Positions 50,506-59,292 of a DNA stretch of 64,000 nucleotides are shown here, piece after piece; positions within the stretch are counted from its first letter, which is position 1, and each line of letters begins with the position of its first letter. Source of the DNA: Streptomyces griseocarneus (GTDB lineage: Bacteria; Actinomycetota; Actinomycetes; Streptomycetales; Streptomycetaceae). The notes under the pieces are model-generated. The model saw only the letters and a list, made by a program, of their open reading frames with translations. It was not told where the DNA came from and searched no databases. The position numbers and the translations under genes are program-made. The stretch spans positions 434,001 through 498,000 of the forward strand of contig NZ_BNBL01000004.1 of NCBI RefSeq assembly GCF_014655595.1, in the 5' to 3' direction.

Positions 50506-51402
50506 ATGCACCACAACACCCCTTCTCCGCTGCCCCGTGCCGCGCTTGACGCGGTTGAGCGGGGCTGGCGCGTCTTTCCGCTCGTCCCCAACAACAAGCG
50601 CCCTGCTGTCCGCTCGTGGGAGCCTCGCGCGACCGCCGATGCCGAACGGGTCGGTCGATGCTGGTCGGCAGGTGACTTCAATATCGGCATTGCCACCGGC
50701 CGGTCGCGGTTGGTGGTGATCGATCTCGACGTACCCAAGCAGGAGCGCGACGTCCCGCCGGCCGGCGTTCCCACGGGAGTGAGGGACGGCGCTGACATGC
50801 TGGCGGTCCTCGCGGAGGAGCACGGTCGGCGGTTCCCCACAGAGACGTACACCGTCCGCAGCGTGAGCGGCGGCATGCATCTGTACTTCATCGCTCCCGC
50901 CGAAGTGGAGCTGCGGAACACCGCAGGGGCCCTCGGCTGGAAGATCGACACCCGTGCCCACGGCGGGTACATCGTCGGCGCGGGCAGCCTGATCGGGGGC
51001 ACGCCGTACAGCGTGATCCATGATGCGCCGCCTGCGCCGCTGCCGGAGTGGCTGGCGGAGCTCCTCAGTCCGGCGCCGCTGCCTCCGCAGCGCCCGGTGG
51101 CGGTGCCGCTGGCCTCCGTGAACCGGCACGACGCCTATCTTCGCTCCGCCGTCGACGGCGAGCTGCAGCGGGTCTCGCGCGCGGGTGAGGGCAATCGCAA
51201 CAACGCGCTCTACCAGGCCGCAGTCGCCCTCGGCCAGCTTGTGGCCGGCCGCCAGCTCGACGCCGCCGAGGTAACTGAGTGGCTCGCCGCCGCAGCCGTA
51301 GGCGTCGGCCTCGCCGAGCTCGATGCCCGGCGGACCGTCGCCTCTGGCCTGCGTGCCGGGGCGAAGCGGCCCCGGACGGTTCGTGGTTGGAGGGCGGCGT
51401 GA
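50506..51402 (+). CDS. bifunctional DNA primase/polymerase (prim-pol)
   Basis: 298 residues. Archaeo-eukaryotic primase fold: LDAVERGWRVFPLVPNNKRP, then IATGRSRLVVIDLDVP (catalytic D-x-D near residue 70) and VSGGMHLYFIAP with GGYIVGAGSLIGG. The C-terminal helical region, GEGNRNNALYQAAVALGQLV, is the usual end. AICEs use this protein with a RepA-like helicase to replicate after excision. The ATG at 50506 has AGGAG 11 bases upstream. The stop overlaps the next gene by 4 bp. Confidence 0.9.
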   Translation: MHHNTPSPLPRAALDAVERGWRVFPLVPNNKRPAVRSWEPRATADAERVGRCWSAGDFNIGIATGRSRLVVIDLDVPKQERDVPPAGVPTGVRDGADMLAVLAEEHGRRFPTETYTVRSVSGGMHLYFIAPAEVELRNTAGALGWKIDTRAHGGYIVGAGSLIGGTPYSVIHDAPPAPLPEWLAELLSPAPLPPQRPVAVPLASVNRHDAYLRSAVDGELQRVSRAGEGNRNNALYQAAVALGQLVAGRQLDAAEVTEWLAAAAVGVGLAELDARRTVASGLRAGAKRPRTVRGWRAA

Positions 51403-52421
51403 GCGAGACCTCGTACTCCCTGCCGCCACACCTGTACTCAGCTGCCGACGCTGAGCCGCGTCCCTTGCAGCCTGCACAGCAGCGCATCCGTACGGCGTGG
51501 ACGGCGGACGAGCTCATGGCGACGGAGTTCCCCGACCCGCGCTGGGCCGTACCCGGGATTATCTCGGAGGGCGTGAACCTGCTGGCCGGCCCGCCGAAGG
51601 TGGGCAAATCCTGGCTCTCCCTCGGCCTGGCCCTGTCGGTCGCGGCCGGCGGCCGGGCCATGGACAGTGTTCCGGTGGACGGCGGGCCGGTTCTCTATCT
51701 CGCGCTGGAGGACACCCCGCGGCGATTGCAGACCCGGATGCGCAAGATCCTCGGCAAGGATCGGGCGCCGTCCACGCTGACGCTGGCGACCTCGTGTCCG
51801 CCGCTGCCGCAGGGTGGGAACGAGGCGATCGCGCAGTGGATCGACCGCAATCCGGATGCCCGGATGGTCGTGATCGATGTGTTCGCCAAGATGCGCGGAT
51901 CATCTGCTCCGGGCGCTTCGGCCTACGACGCGGACTACACCGCGGTCGGCCACGCCAAGCGCATCGCGGATCACTACGGCATCGCCATGGTCCTGGTCCA
52001 CCACGTTCGTAAGGCCGCCTCGGACGACTTCCTTGCCGAGGTATCTGGCACGAACGGTCTGGCGGGAGCCGCGGACGCCACTCTCGTCCTCAAGCGCTCC
52101 CGCGGCCAGGCCGACGGTGTCCTGCACGTTACGGGCCGCGATGTCGACGAGGCCGAGTACGCCCTCCGCTTCTACGCGGAGGCCGGCGCCTGGCAACTCC
52201 TCGAAGGCCCTGCCGCTGACCACACCATCGGGGACACCCGGGTGAGGGTCCTGCGCTACGTCCGCGAGCACCCCGGAGCCAAGCCGAAGGAGATCGCCGA
52301 GGAGACCGGACTCGATCCGGTCCTCGTGCGGCAGACCTGCTCGCGCATGGCCAACGACGTCCAGCTCATCAGGAAGGACGGGGGCTACGTCGTCCCCGGT
52401 GACAACGGGGGACAGGCATGA
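51399..52421 (+). CDS. RepA-like AAA/RecA-fold ATPase
   Basis: 340 residues. Walker A GPPKVGKSWLS (about 64-74), then VLYLALEDTPRRLQTRMRKI, Walker B MVVIDVFAKMR and AMVLVHHVRKA (sensor His), the pattern of plasmid RepA/DnaB-type hexameric helicases. A winged-helix-like tail (LRYVREHPGAKPKEIAEETG) follows. GTGA coupling to prim-pol and ATGA coupling to the excisionase mark one rep-xis-int operon. Confidence 0.9.
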   Translation: MSETSYSLPPHLYSAADAEPRPLQPAQQRIRTAWTADELMATEFPDPRWAVPGIISEGVNLLAGPPKVGKSWLSLGLALSVAAGGRAMDSVPVDGGPVLYLALEDTPRRLQTRMRKILGKDRAPSTLTLATSCPPLPQGGNEAIAQWIDRNPDARMVVIDVFAKMRGSSAPGASAYDADYTAVGHAKRIADHYGIAMVLVHHVRKAASDDFLAEVSGTNGLAGAADATLVLKRSRGQADGVLHVTGRDVDEAEYALRFYAEAGAWQLLEGPAADHTIGDTRVRVLRYVREHPGAKPKEIAEETGLDPVLVRQTCSRMANDVQLIRKDGGYVVPGDNGGQA

Positions 52422-52765
52422 GCGGTCACAGCAGTCACAGCGTCACAGACGTCACCCTGCCGCACCTCTTCCGGCCGGCCGACGTTGCCAAGGCCCTCGG
52501 CTGCTCGGAGTGGTGGGTCAAGGAACAGGCGAGGCAGCGTCGTATCCCGTTCACGCGAGTGGGCGGGGCGTACCGGTTCACGGCGGAGCACTACGCCGAG
52601 ATCGTCACTGTCTTCGAGGAGCGCCCGGTCTGGCGGCTGGAGTCGGTGCCGCGGGAGCCGGCCATACCCCCCGCTCGCCGGGACGCGAAGGTTCCCGCAA
52701 TCCAACTCCGGCCCAAGCCGCCGCGCAGGGCCAAGCGCTCGGGCTCAGCTGCGGCCGCTGCTTAA
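52418..52765 (+). CDS. xis: excisionase, MerR-like helix-turn-helix
   Basis: 115 residues. LFRPADVAKALGCSEWWVKE followed by RRIPFTRVGGAYRFTAEHYA is the winged-helix motif of AICE excisionases; the tail is basic and Pro-rich. It directs the integrase towards excision. It overlaps the ATPase gene and lies 18 bp before int. Confidence 0.9.
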   Translation: MSGHSSHSVTDVTLPHLFRPADVAKALGCSEWWVKEQARQRRIPFTRVGGAYRFTAEHYAEIVTVFEERPVWRLESVPREPAIPPARRDAKVPAIQLRPKPPRRAKRSGSAAAAA

Positions 52766-52783
52766 GAAGGGAGGCCAACCGCA

Positions 52784-54349
52784 GTGGGCTACGGAGAGAA
52801 GCAGAGAAGCGGTCATTACCGCGGCCGCTACTGGGTCAGCCCCGGCGTCCTTGGCACGGTCAAGGACGAGAGCGGTCGGGTGATTCGCTTCAAGAGCAAG
52901 CGTGAGGCTGCCAAGGCTGCCAACGACATGGAGGCTCTGCTCAGGCAGAGGGGAGCCACCATGCTTGTTCTGCCGCAGGGGCAGACGACGGCCGAGGAGC
53001 CGCGGCAGGCCACTACCGAAGCATCCAAGCTGACCTTCGGCGAGTACGCGAGTCAGTGGTACAGCGAGCAGGACCTCGCCGCGTCGACGATGCAGAACTA
53101 CAAGCGGCATATCGAGGAACACCTTCTCCCTGAGTTCGGGGACAAGGCGCTCGATGAGATCAGCCGCTCGGGCATCGAGGCCTGGGCGAAGAAGGAACGG
53201 GCGGCGCCGTACGAGGCCAGCAGCGTGAAGACCTGGCGCGGGACGCTGCACCTCATCCTTGCCGACGCTACTGACGAAGGGCTCATCGGTAGCAACCCGG
53301 CCGCGAGGCGCCGCGGGCGTGGCAAACGCGCAGGTCGGTCGCGGGACCGTACGCCTGAGAAGGTGACGACCGATGCTCTCGGCATTCTCCTCATCGCCGA
53401 ACGGGCGTCGCTGCTGTCCGGGCGGGACGACGAGTTCGTGGCCGTGGTCACCAAGGGGTACACAGGCCTGCGGTGGGGTGAGCTCGTCGGCCTGGAGGAG
53501 AAGTACTGGCGGCAGGACAGCGTGCGAGTCGAATGGCAGCTGTACGAGCTGGACACGGGCGAGCTGAACCGTTGCCCGCCCAAGGACGACTCGTATCGAA
53601 CCGTCGATAATCCGCAGTTCCTGTCGTCCTTAGTGCGTGACCACATCGCTCGCATGGATCCGAAGCCGTGTGAGTGCCACGGGCGCACGTACATCTTCCG
53701 TGGCTACGGCGCCCCCAACGGCACCTCCCGCAGATGCGCTGTGAAGCTGGCCGACGTCGCCCGTCGCGCTGAGGTCTCGACCGGCACGGTATCGAACGTG
53801 CTGAATCGCCCCGGAGCCGTGAAGGAGGAATCGCGGCTCAGGGTTGAGGCGGCCATGGCGGAGCTCGGGTACGTGCGGGGTGGTGTGCCCGCGGAGCATG
53901 CGGCTCACTGGCGCCGGTCGGGGTTTGCCACCTGGCTGTTCCAGCCGGCTGCCACCGGGTGGTACCCGAAGAAAGCCCCCCAGGAGGCGCATCCGGTGCC
54001 GCTGCTGACCGAACCGTGGCCTGGGGTGCCGGCGCGGGGGAGGAATGCCTCCGACCGTGCCGAGGCGTGCTGGGCGCCGATTGTGCGGGGGCTGACCCCG
54101 CATGGGCTGCGGCACACCCACAAGAAGATCATGAGGGATCTTCGGACGCCGCCCAAGCTGATGGACGAGCGGCTCGGCCACCTGGACGGCTCGGTGCAGG
54201 CCCGGTACGACCACATCAGCCCCGACATGCGTCAGACCCTGATGGAGGGGCTCACCGCAGTGTGGGAGACGGCGCTGGAGGCCCGACGGATGATGTGGCC
54301 CACGTCACCTGTTCGTGCGCTCGGCGTGCTGCTGAGAGGGGGCCGATAG
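52784..54349 (+). CDS. int: tyrosine integrase with embedded LacI-type HTH
   Basis: 521 residues, long for the family (about 380-420). The N-terminal arm-binding part is followed by the core-binding SAM-like domain (LTFGEYASQWYSEQDLAAST). The catalytic domain has Arg in YTGLRWGEL (about 229), H-x-x-R in HGLRHTH, and LGHLDGSVQARYDH with the nucleophile Tyr. Between the first Arg and the H-x-x-R box, residues about 320-365 read KLADVARRAEVSTGTVSNVL and EESRLRVEAAMAELGYV, a LacI-family DNA-binding domain. GTG start with AAGGGAGG upstream. It is 130 bp from attR. Confidence 0.94.
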   Translation: MGYGEKQRSGHYRGRYWVSPGVLGTVKDESGRVIRFKSKREAAKAANDMEALLRQRGATMLVLPQGQTTAEEPRQATTEASKLTFGEYASQWYSEQDLAASTMQNYKRHIEEHLLPEFGDKALDEISRSGIEAWAKKERAAPYEASSVKTWRGTLHLILADATDEGLIGSNPAARRRGRGKRAGRSRDRTPEKVTTDALGILLIAERASLLSGRDDEFVAVVTKGYTGLRWGELVGLEEKYWRQDSVRVEWQLYELDTGELNRCPPKDDSYRTVDNPQFLSSLVRDHIARMDPKPCECHGRTYIFRGYGAPNGTSRRCAVKLADVARRAEVSTGTVSNVLNRPGAVKEESRLRVEAAMAELGYVRGGVPAEHAAHWRRSGFATWLFQPAATGWYPKKAPQEAHPVPLLTEPWPGVPARGRNASDRAEACWAPIVRGLTPHGLRHTHKKIMRDLRTPPKLMDERLGHLDGSVQARYDHISPDMRQTLMEGLTAVWETALEARRMMWPTSPVRALGVLLRGGR

Positions 54350-54373
54350 CGGGGCTTCTGAGATTCCGCTTCC

Positions 54374-54398
54374 CAAGATCCACTCCAATCCCACTCCA
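54374..54398 (+). repeat. candidate integrase arm site, right
   Basis: Same two blocks and spacing as 31774-31798, in direct orientation, 84 bp inside attR. Confidence 0.6.
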
Positions 54399-54425
54399 AG
54401 CGGGGATCCGGAACAGTCCGGGAAA

Positions 54426-54470
54426 CAGATCAGGCCTGGTCTTCTCTCAGAGAAGACCAGGCCTGATCTG
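54426..54470. terminator. terminator shared by int and tRNA-Pro
   Basis: A perfect 21-bp stem with three-base loop between the convergent integrase gene and tRNA-Pro. It is element-derived and unlike the displaced hairpin at 31580. Confidence 0.85.
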
Positions 54471-54481
54471 GTGTTTCAGCT

Positions 54482-54524
54482 GTCGGGGTGGCGGGATTTG
54501 AACCCACGACCTCTTCGTCCCGAA
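54482..54524 (-). repeat. attR core within tRNA-Pro
   Basis: 43 bp identical to attL. Reconstitutes the functional 3' part of tRNA-Pro. Confidence 0.95.
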
Positions 54525-54556
54525 CGAAGCGCGCTGCCAAGCTGCGCTACACCCCG
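54483..54556 (-). tRNA. tRNA-Pro(CGG)
   Basis: Acceptor CGGGGTG pairs with CACCCCG. Anticodon arm CTTCG-TTCGGGA-CGAAG gives anticodon CGG. T loop TTCAAAT. CCA is not encoded. Integration site of the AICE. Confidence 0.96.
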
Positions 54557-54602
54557 ATGTGCGTCGTTCCCTGTTTTTCGCAGGTTCCCGGCGCAACGAG
54601 GT

Positions 54603-55385
54603 CTACTTTAGCGGACCGGAGCCAGGAGGCGAAATCCGATTCCGGGAGCCGTGCGGATGGGGGCGTGCGCGGTCGAGGAGGACGAGCACGAGGGCCAGTG
54701 TGTAGAAGGCCAGGCCGAAGACGACGGCGTTGCCGAGGATGCCGGCGTAACCGTGGAGATCGACGTCCAGGAAGGGGTACGGGTAGCGGCCCTCGGTGCC
54801 CGGGTCGAGGAGGGCGCCGCGGATCAGGGCGAAGGGGAGGTAGAGGAAGGGATAGGCCAGCCACTGCCCGGCGTGGCGCAGGAGGAAGCCGCCCGGGGCG
54901 GTGAGAACGAGCCAGTCGAAGGCGGCCGCGAGCGGGGTCACGGTGTGGAGGAGGTGGTTGGCGACCGACTCGAGGGGAGTGCGCTCGCTGGTCATGGCGA
55001 AGCCGCTGGAATCGTTCGACAGGACGAAGTGGAACACGAGGCCCGTGATCGAGATGTAGAGCAGCGCGCCGCCCGTGATCCGCGGGGAGAGGGGCGGACG
55101 CCCGGTCCAGGCGCGGTGGGCGGACCAGACGCAGGCGATCGCGAGCAGGAGGTTGGACTGGACCGTGAAGTAGCCGAAGAGCCGGCCCAGGTCGTCGGAC
55201 TCGATCGTGTCCAGGGCGACGCCGGTGAGCGCCGCCAGGGCCACGAGCGCGCGCCACGCCGCGGCGAAGGGGCGGCGGCCCGCAGGGGCCGCCGTGGGCG
55301 TCGGGGTCGCCGCTGGTGCCGGGGTGTCCGGTGCCTCCGGCAGGCCGGGCTGCGGGGTGGTGGTGGGGGAAGTCGGGGCGGTCAT
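54603..55385 (-). CDS. Pr6Pr family membrane protein
   Basis: 260 residues. A Pro/Thr-rich N-terminal tail (about 40 residues) is followed by six hydrophobic helices. LFGYFTVQSNLLLAIACVWS and the LLHTVTPLAAAFDWLVLTAP block with its conserved His are typical of Pr6Pr (FAR-17a/AIG1-like) proteins. YPYPFLDVDLHGYAGILGNA follows, before the last helix. Function unknown; possibly a lipid-type hydrolase by remote similarity to AIG1. ATG 55385 was chosen over a long upstream frame inside the neighbouring gene. Confidence 0.82.
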   Translation of the reverse strand: MTAPTSPTTTPQPGLPEAPDTPAPAATPTPTAAPAGRRPFAAAWRALVALAALTGVALDTIESDDLGRLFGYFTVQSNLLLAIACVWSAHRAWTGRPPLSPRITGGALLYISITGLVFHFVLSNDSSGFAMTSERTPLESVANHLLHTVTPLAAAFDWLVLTAPGGFLLRHAGQWLAYPFLYLPFALIRGALLDPGTEGRYPYPFLDVDLHGYAGILGNAVVFGLAFYTLALVLVLLDRARPHPHGSRNRISPPGSGPLK

Positions 55386-55423
55386 CCCCCCACCGTACGT
55401 GCGGGCCGCGGTGGCCCCGAGGG

Positions 55424-56350
55424 TCAGTCGCGGGCGACGAGGGTGAGGAGGGTGGCCTCCGGGGGGCAGGCGAAGCGGACCGGGGTGTAGCGGTTGGTGC
55501 CGCAGCCGGCGGAGACGTGGAGGTAGGAGCGGTTGCCGCCCGCGCGGTGGGTGGACAGGCCCTTCACCCGGTCGGTGTCGATGTCGCAGTTGGTGACCAG
55601 CGCCCCGTAGAAGGGGATGCACAGCTGGCCGCCGTGGGTGTGCCCGGCGAGGATCAGCGGGTAGCGGTCGGCGGTGAAGGCGTCGAGGACCCGCAGGTAA
55701 GGCGCGTGCACGACGGCGAGCGAGAAGTCGGCGTCCGGGCGGGGGCCGCCGGCCACGTGGGCGTAGCGGTCGCGCTTGATGTGCGGGTCGTCGAGGCCGG
55801 TGAGGGCGATCTCGATCCCGTCGATCTTGAGCGAGCCGCGCGCGTTGGTGAGGTTGACCCAGCCCGCGGCGTCGAAGCCGTCGCGCAGCTCCTCCCACGG
55901 GTTGTGGATCGCGCCGACGACGGGGGTGTTGCCGTTGAGGCCGTGCCGCCCGGTGGCCTTCTCGATCAGGTAGCGGGCGGGGTTGCGCAGCTTGGGCCCG
56001 TAGTAGTCGTTGGAGCCGAAGACGTACGCGCCGGGGAAGCGCATCAGGGGGCCGAGCGCGTCCAGCGTCACGGGCACGCCCTCGGGGTCGGAGAGGTTGT
56101 CGCCGGTGTTGATGACGAAGTCGGGGCGGAGCCCGGCCAGCGACTGCAGCCAGCGCTGCTTCTTGCGCTGCCCGCCGACCATGTGGATGTCGGAGACCTG
56201 GAGCACCCGCAGCGGCCGCATGCCGGGCGGCAGCACGGGCACGGTGACCCGCCGCAGCCGGAAGGAACGGACTTCGAAGCCGGCGGCATAGGCGAGGCCC
56301 GCCGCACCGACGGCCGTGATTCCCAGGGGTACTCCGTATCGCGCACGCAT
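55424..56350 (-). CDS. metallophosphoesterase
   Basis: 308 residues. An N-terminal membrane anchor (GITAVGAAGLAYAAGFE) is followed by the calcineurin-like fold: VSDIHMVG (metal D-x-H), FVINTGDNLSD, YVFGSNDYYG and AGHTHGGQLCIPFYG (metal His pair). The family includes YkuE-like UDP-sugar or phospholipid phosphoesterases acting at the outer face. ATG 56350 is used; 56359 is possible. Same strand as the Pr6Pr gene, 38 bp apart. Confidence 0.92.
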   Translation of the reverse strand: MRARYGVPLGITAVGAAGLAYAAGFEVRSFRLRRVTVPVLPPGMRPLRVLQVSDIHMVGGQRKKQRWLQSLAGLRPDFVINTGDNLSDPEGVPVTLDALGPLMRFPGAYVFGSNDYYGPKLRNPARYLIEKATGRHGLNGNTPVVGAIHNPWEELRDGFDAAGWVNLTNARGSLKIDGIEIALTGLDDPHIKRDRYAHVAGGPRPDADFSLAVVHAPYLRVLDAFTADRYPLILAGHTHGGQLCIPFYGALVTNCDIDTDRVKGLSTHRAGGNRSYLHVSAGCGTNRYTPVRFACPPEATLLTLVARD

Positions 56351-56491
56351 GCTGCCCATCGTCGCAGACCGGCCGGGGTGCGCCGTCACGGGCCGGGGCG
56401 GGTACGGGAGTTACGGCCGCACCGGCGCCCGCGGCGGGCGCCCGGCGGTTAATACGGGGCGCGCGCCGGGTCGGGATGCGAAGATTGCGGC

Positions 56492-56956
56492 ATGACCACG
56501 CTGAAGTCCAAGCTCCAGGACGACCTCACGACCGCCATCAAGGCGCGCGACGAACTGCGCTCCTCCACCCTGCGCCTCACCCTCTCCGCCATCGGCTACG
56601 AGGAGACCGCCGGCAAGGCCGCTCGTGAGCTGTCGGACGACGAGGTGCAGGAGGTCATCACCCGCGAGGCCAAGAAGCGCCGCGAGGCCGCGGAGGCGTT
56701 CGACAAGGGCGGCCGCGCCGAGTCCGCGGAGCGCGAGCGGGCCGAGGGCGAGGTGCTCGCCGAGTACCTGCCGCAGCAGCTGTCGGACGAGGAGCTCAAC
56801 GCCATCGTCGCCGACGCGGTGGCCGAGGCCAGGGCCGGCGGCGCGGAGGGGCCGAAGGCCATGGGAGCGGTCATGAAGATCGTGAAGCCGAAGGTCGCGA
56901 ACCGCGCCGAGGGCGGCCGCGTGGCCGCCGCGGTGAAGCGCCTGATCGCGGGCTGA
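56492..56956 (+). CDS. GatB/YqeY domain-containing protein
   Basis: 154 residues, helical throughout: LKSKLQDDLTTAIKARDELR, LRLTLSAIGYEE, EVLAEYLPQQLSDEELNAIV, then the C-terminal GAVMKIVKPKVANRAEGGRV with the K-x-R-x-E-G signature. It resembles the tRNA-binding tail of GatB but lacks the kinase, so the role is uncertain. Divergent from the metallophosphoesterase and followed by a strong terminator. Confidence 0.94.
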   Translation: MTTLKSKLQDDLTTAIKARDELRSSTLRLTLSAIGYEETAGKAARELSDDEVQEVITREAKKRREAAEAFDKGGRAESAERERAEGEVLAEYLPQQLSDEELNAIVADAVAEARAGGAEGPKAMGAVMKIVKPKVANRAEGGRVAAAVKRLIAG

Positions 56957-57005
56957 CCGCAGGCACCGTACGCACGGAAAACGACGCGCACGCGCGCGTA
57001 CGCGA

Positions 57006-57042
57006 AAGGGGCGCCCGGACCGTCATGGTCCGGGCGCCCCTT
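57006..57042. terminator. bidirectional intrinsic terminator
   Basis: A perfect 16-bp stem with five-base loop between convergent yqeY-like and PBP genes. Confidence 0.85.
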
Positions 57043-57078
57043 CGTTGTCGCGGCTGCTCGCCGAGGCCCTGCTGTCGG

Positions 57079-59292
57079 TTACTGCGCGTCGTCCGGCTTG
57101 TTGCCGGGCTTGGCGTTGCCCGGCTTGTTCGTACCCGGCTTGCCACCGCCGGGCTTGGCGGTGCCGTTGCCGGGCTTGCGCTGGCCGCGGCCGTTGCCGG
57201 GCTTGTTGTTGCCCTTGTCGGAGCCCTTGTCGGCGCCCGCGATCGGGATGGTGTCGAAGGACGGCGCGTCCCGGCCCGCCAGGGCGCCGTTCATGGCGTC
57301 GCGCCAGATGGGGCCGGGAGTGTCGGCACCGTAGACCTTGTCGTGGTAGACGCCGCCGATGGTGATGCCCTCCATCTCGACCTTGTCGCCGGGGCCGCCG
57401 ACCCAGACCGCGCCGGCCAGGTTCGGGGTGTAGCCGACGAACCAGGCGGCCCGTCGCTCGTCGGTCGTACCGGTCTTGCCCGCGCTGTCGCGGCCGCTGA
57501 GGCCGGCCTCCTTGCCCGTGCCGTCCTCGACGACGCCCTGCAGCAGGGTGTTGACGGTGTCGGCGGTCTGCTCGGACATCGCCCGCGAGCACTTGGTCTT
57601 GGGGACGCGCAGCTTCTTGCCGTCGGGGCCCGTGGCCGTCTCGATGAGGACGGGGGTGCAGTAGGTGCCGCGGTTGGCGAACGTCGCGTAGGCGGCGGCC
57701 ATGGTGAGCGGGGACATGCCGTCCGAACCGCCGAGGGTCAGGGCGGGCAGCTGGTCGAGCTTGCCGCCGGCGGCGGGCTTCACGCCCATCTTCTCGGCCA
57801 TCTTGACCACCGGGCAGAGGCCGATGTCACCGACCATCTGGACGAAGTAGGTGTTGACCGACTTCGCGATCGCCTCCTTCATCCCGTAGGGGCCGATCTC
57901 GCTGCGGTTCTCGTTGTTGACCGTCTCGCCGATGCTGTTCTTCCACGGCTTGCCGCACGTCTCGACCTCCTCCGGATAGGGCATCTGGAAGGGGGAGGAG
58001 TACGTCTTGTACGGCGACACGCCCTCCTCGAGGGCGGCCGCGGCGACGATCGGCTTGAACGTCGAGCCGACCTGGAAGCCGTAGGTGGAGCCGCCCATCG
58101 CCTTGTCGGCGGAGAGGTTGATCTGCGTCTGGTACTGGCCGAAGCCGTACGGGCGCGACTGGCCCATGCCGAGCACCTTGCCGCTGCCGGGCTGGACGAT
58201 CGAGATGGCGGTGGCCACCTTGTCGTCCTGGTTGACGTGATCGGTGATCGACTTCTGGACGGACTTCTGCGTCTGCGGGTCGAGGGTGGTGCGGATGGTC
58301 ATGCCGCCCTCGTTCCAGCGCTTGGCGCGGGCCTCCTTCGTCTTGCCGAAGACCGGGTCGTTGAGGAAGGTCTCGCGCACGTAGTCGCAGAAGAAGCCCG
58401 CGCCGTCGACGGCGGTGATGCAGCCGCTCTTGGGCCGGCTCACGTTCAGCTTGATCGGCTTGGCCTGCTCGGCGGCGGCCTCGTCGGGCGTGATGTTCTT
58501 CAGCTCCGCCATGCGCGCCAGCACGGTGTTGCGCCGCTTGGTGGCCTCCTTGGGGGCCAGCACGGGGTTGTAGCGGCTGGGCGACTGGACGATGCCGGCC
58601 AGCAGTGCGGACTCACCGAGGGTGAGGTCCTTGGCGTGCTTGGTGAAGTAGCGCTGGGCGGCGGCCTCGACGCCGTAGGCCTGCTGCCCGAAGAAGGTGA
58701 TGTTCAGATAGTTGTTGAGGATGCGCTCCTTGCCGAGTTCCTTCTCGACCTGGATCGCGTACTTCAGCTCCTTGACCTTGCGGCCGATGGTCTGCTGCGT
58801 GGCCACGGCGACCTTGTCGGGGTCGTCGCCGGCCTCCTCGACGAAGACGTTCTTGACGTACTGCTGGGTGAGGGTGGAGGCGCCTTCGGAGACGCCGCCC
58901 GACTGGGCGTTCTTGTTGACCGCGCGGAGCACGCCCTTGAGGTCGACGGCGCCGTGCTCGTAGAAGCGGGAGTCCTCGATCGCGACGATCGCCTTCCGCA
59001 TGTACGGCGAGATCTCGTTCAGCGGCACCACGGTGCGGTCGCGGGAGTAGACCTTGGCTATCTCGCCGCCCTCCGAGTCGAGGATGGTGGTGCGCTGGCT
59101 GAGCGGCGGCGTCTTGAGGTTGGCGGGGATCTCGTCGAATCCCTCCACCGTCCCCTTGGCCACCAGGCCGAACGCACCGATGCCCGGCAGGGCGAGACCC
59201 GCCAGCACTACTCCCGAGAGCACGCTGACGCCAAGGAATTTCGCGGCCTGCTGGGTCGCCGTGGGACCCCTGCCGGAGCGCTTCGTAGCCAT
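57079..59292 (-). CDS. class A penicillin-binding protein
   Basis: 737 residues, bifunctional cell-wall synthase. A short cytoplasmic tail and one membrane helix (LGVSVLSGVVLAGLALPGIG) precede the GT51 transglycosylase (AIVAIEDSRFYEHGAVDLKG, SEGASTLTQQYVKNVF). The transpeptidase has STFK (QVGSTFKPIVAAA), SVN (AIAKSVNTYFVQ) and KTGTTDERRAAWFVGYTP. The last 65 residues are a Gly/Lys/Pro/Asn-rich tail (KPGNGTAKPGGGKPGTNKPG). It is divergent from wblA, an adjacency I recall from S. coelicolor. Confidence 0.96.
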   Translation of the reverse strand: MATKRSGRGPTATQQAAKFLGVSVLSGVVLAGLALPGIGAFGLVAKGTVEGFDEIPANLKTPPLSQRTTILDSEGGEIAKVYSRDRTVVPLNEISPYMRKAIVAIEDSRFYEHGAVDLKGVLRAVNKNAQSGGVSEGASTLTQQYVKNVFVEEAGDDPDKVAVATQQTIGRKVKELKYAIQVEKELGKERILNNYLNITFFGQQAYGVEAAAQRYFTKHAKDLTLGESALLAGIVQSPSRYNPVLAPKEATKRRNTVLARMAELKNITPDEAAAEQAKPIKLNVSRPKSGCITAVDGAGFFCDYVRETFLNDPVFGKTKEARAKRWNEGGMTIRTTLDPQTQKSVQKSITDHVNQDDKVATAISIVQPGSGKVLGMGQSRPYGFGQYQTQINLSADKAMGGSTYGFQVGSTFKPIVAAAALEEGVSPYKTYSSPFQMPYPEEVETCGKPWKNSIGETVNNENRSEIGPYGMKEAIAKSVNTYFVQMVGDIGLCPVVKMAEKMGVKPAAGGKLDQLPALTLGGSDGMSPLTMAAAYATFANRGTYCTPVLIETATGPDGKKLRVPKTKCSRAMSEQTADTVNTLLQGVVEDGTGKEAGLSGRDSAGKTGTTDERRAAWFVGYTPNLAGAVWVGGPGDKVEMEGITIGGVYHDKVYGADTPGPIWRDAMNGALAGRDAPSFDTIPIAGADKGSDKGNNKPGNGRGQRKPGNGTAKPGGGKPGTNKPGNAKPGNKPDDAQ

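Larger units (their letters stand above)
31633..54524. mobile_element. AICE (pSAM2-like integrative conjugative element) in tRNA-Pro
   Basis: About 22.85 kb bounded by an identical 43-bp core, the 3' part of tRNA-Pro(CGG). The AICE hallmarks are all present: tyrosine integrase next to attR, MerR-like excisionase, RepA-like ATPase and prim-pol replication genes, an FtsK/SpoIIIE single-protein DNA translocase, SpdB-like membrane proteins and KorSA-like GntR repressors. All backbone genes look intact, so the element is probably mobile. The left third (32.0-38.4 kb) is cargo with lower GC. Confidence 0.95.
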
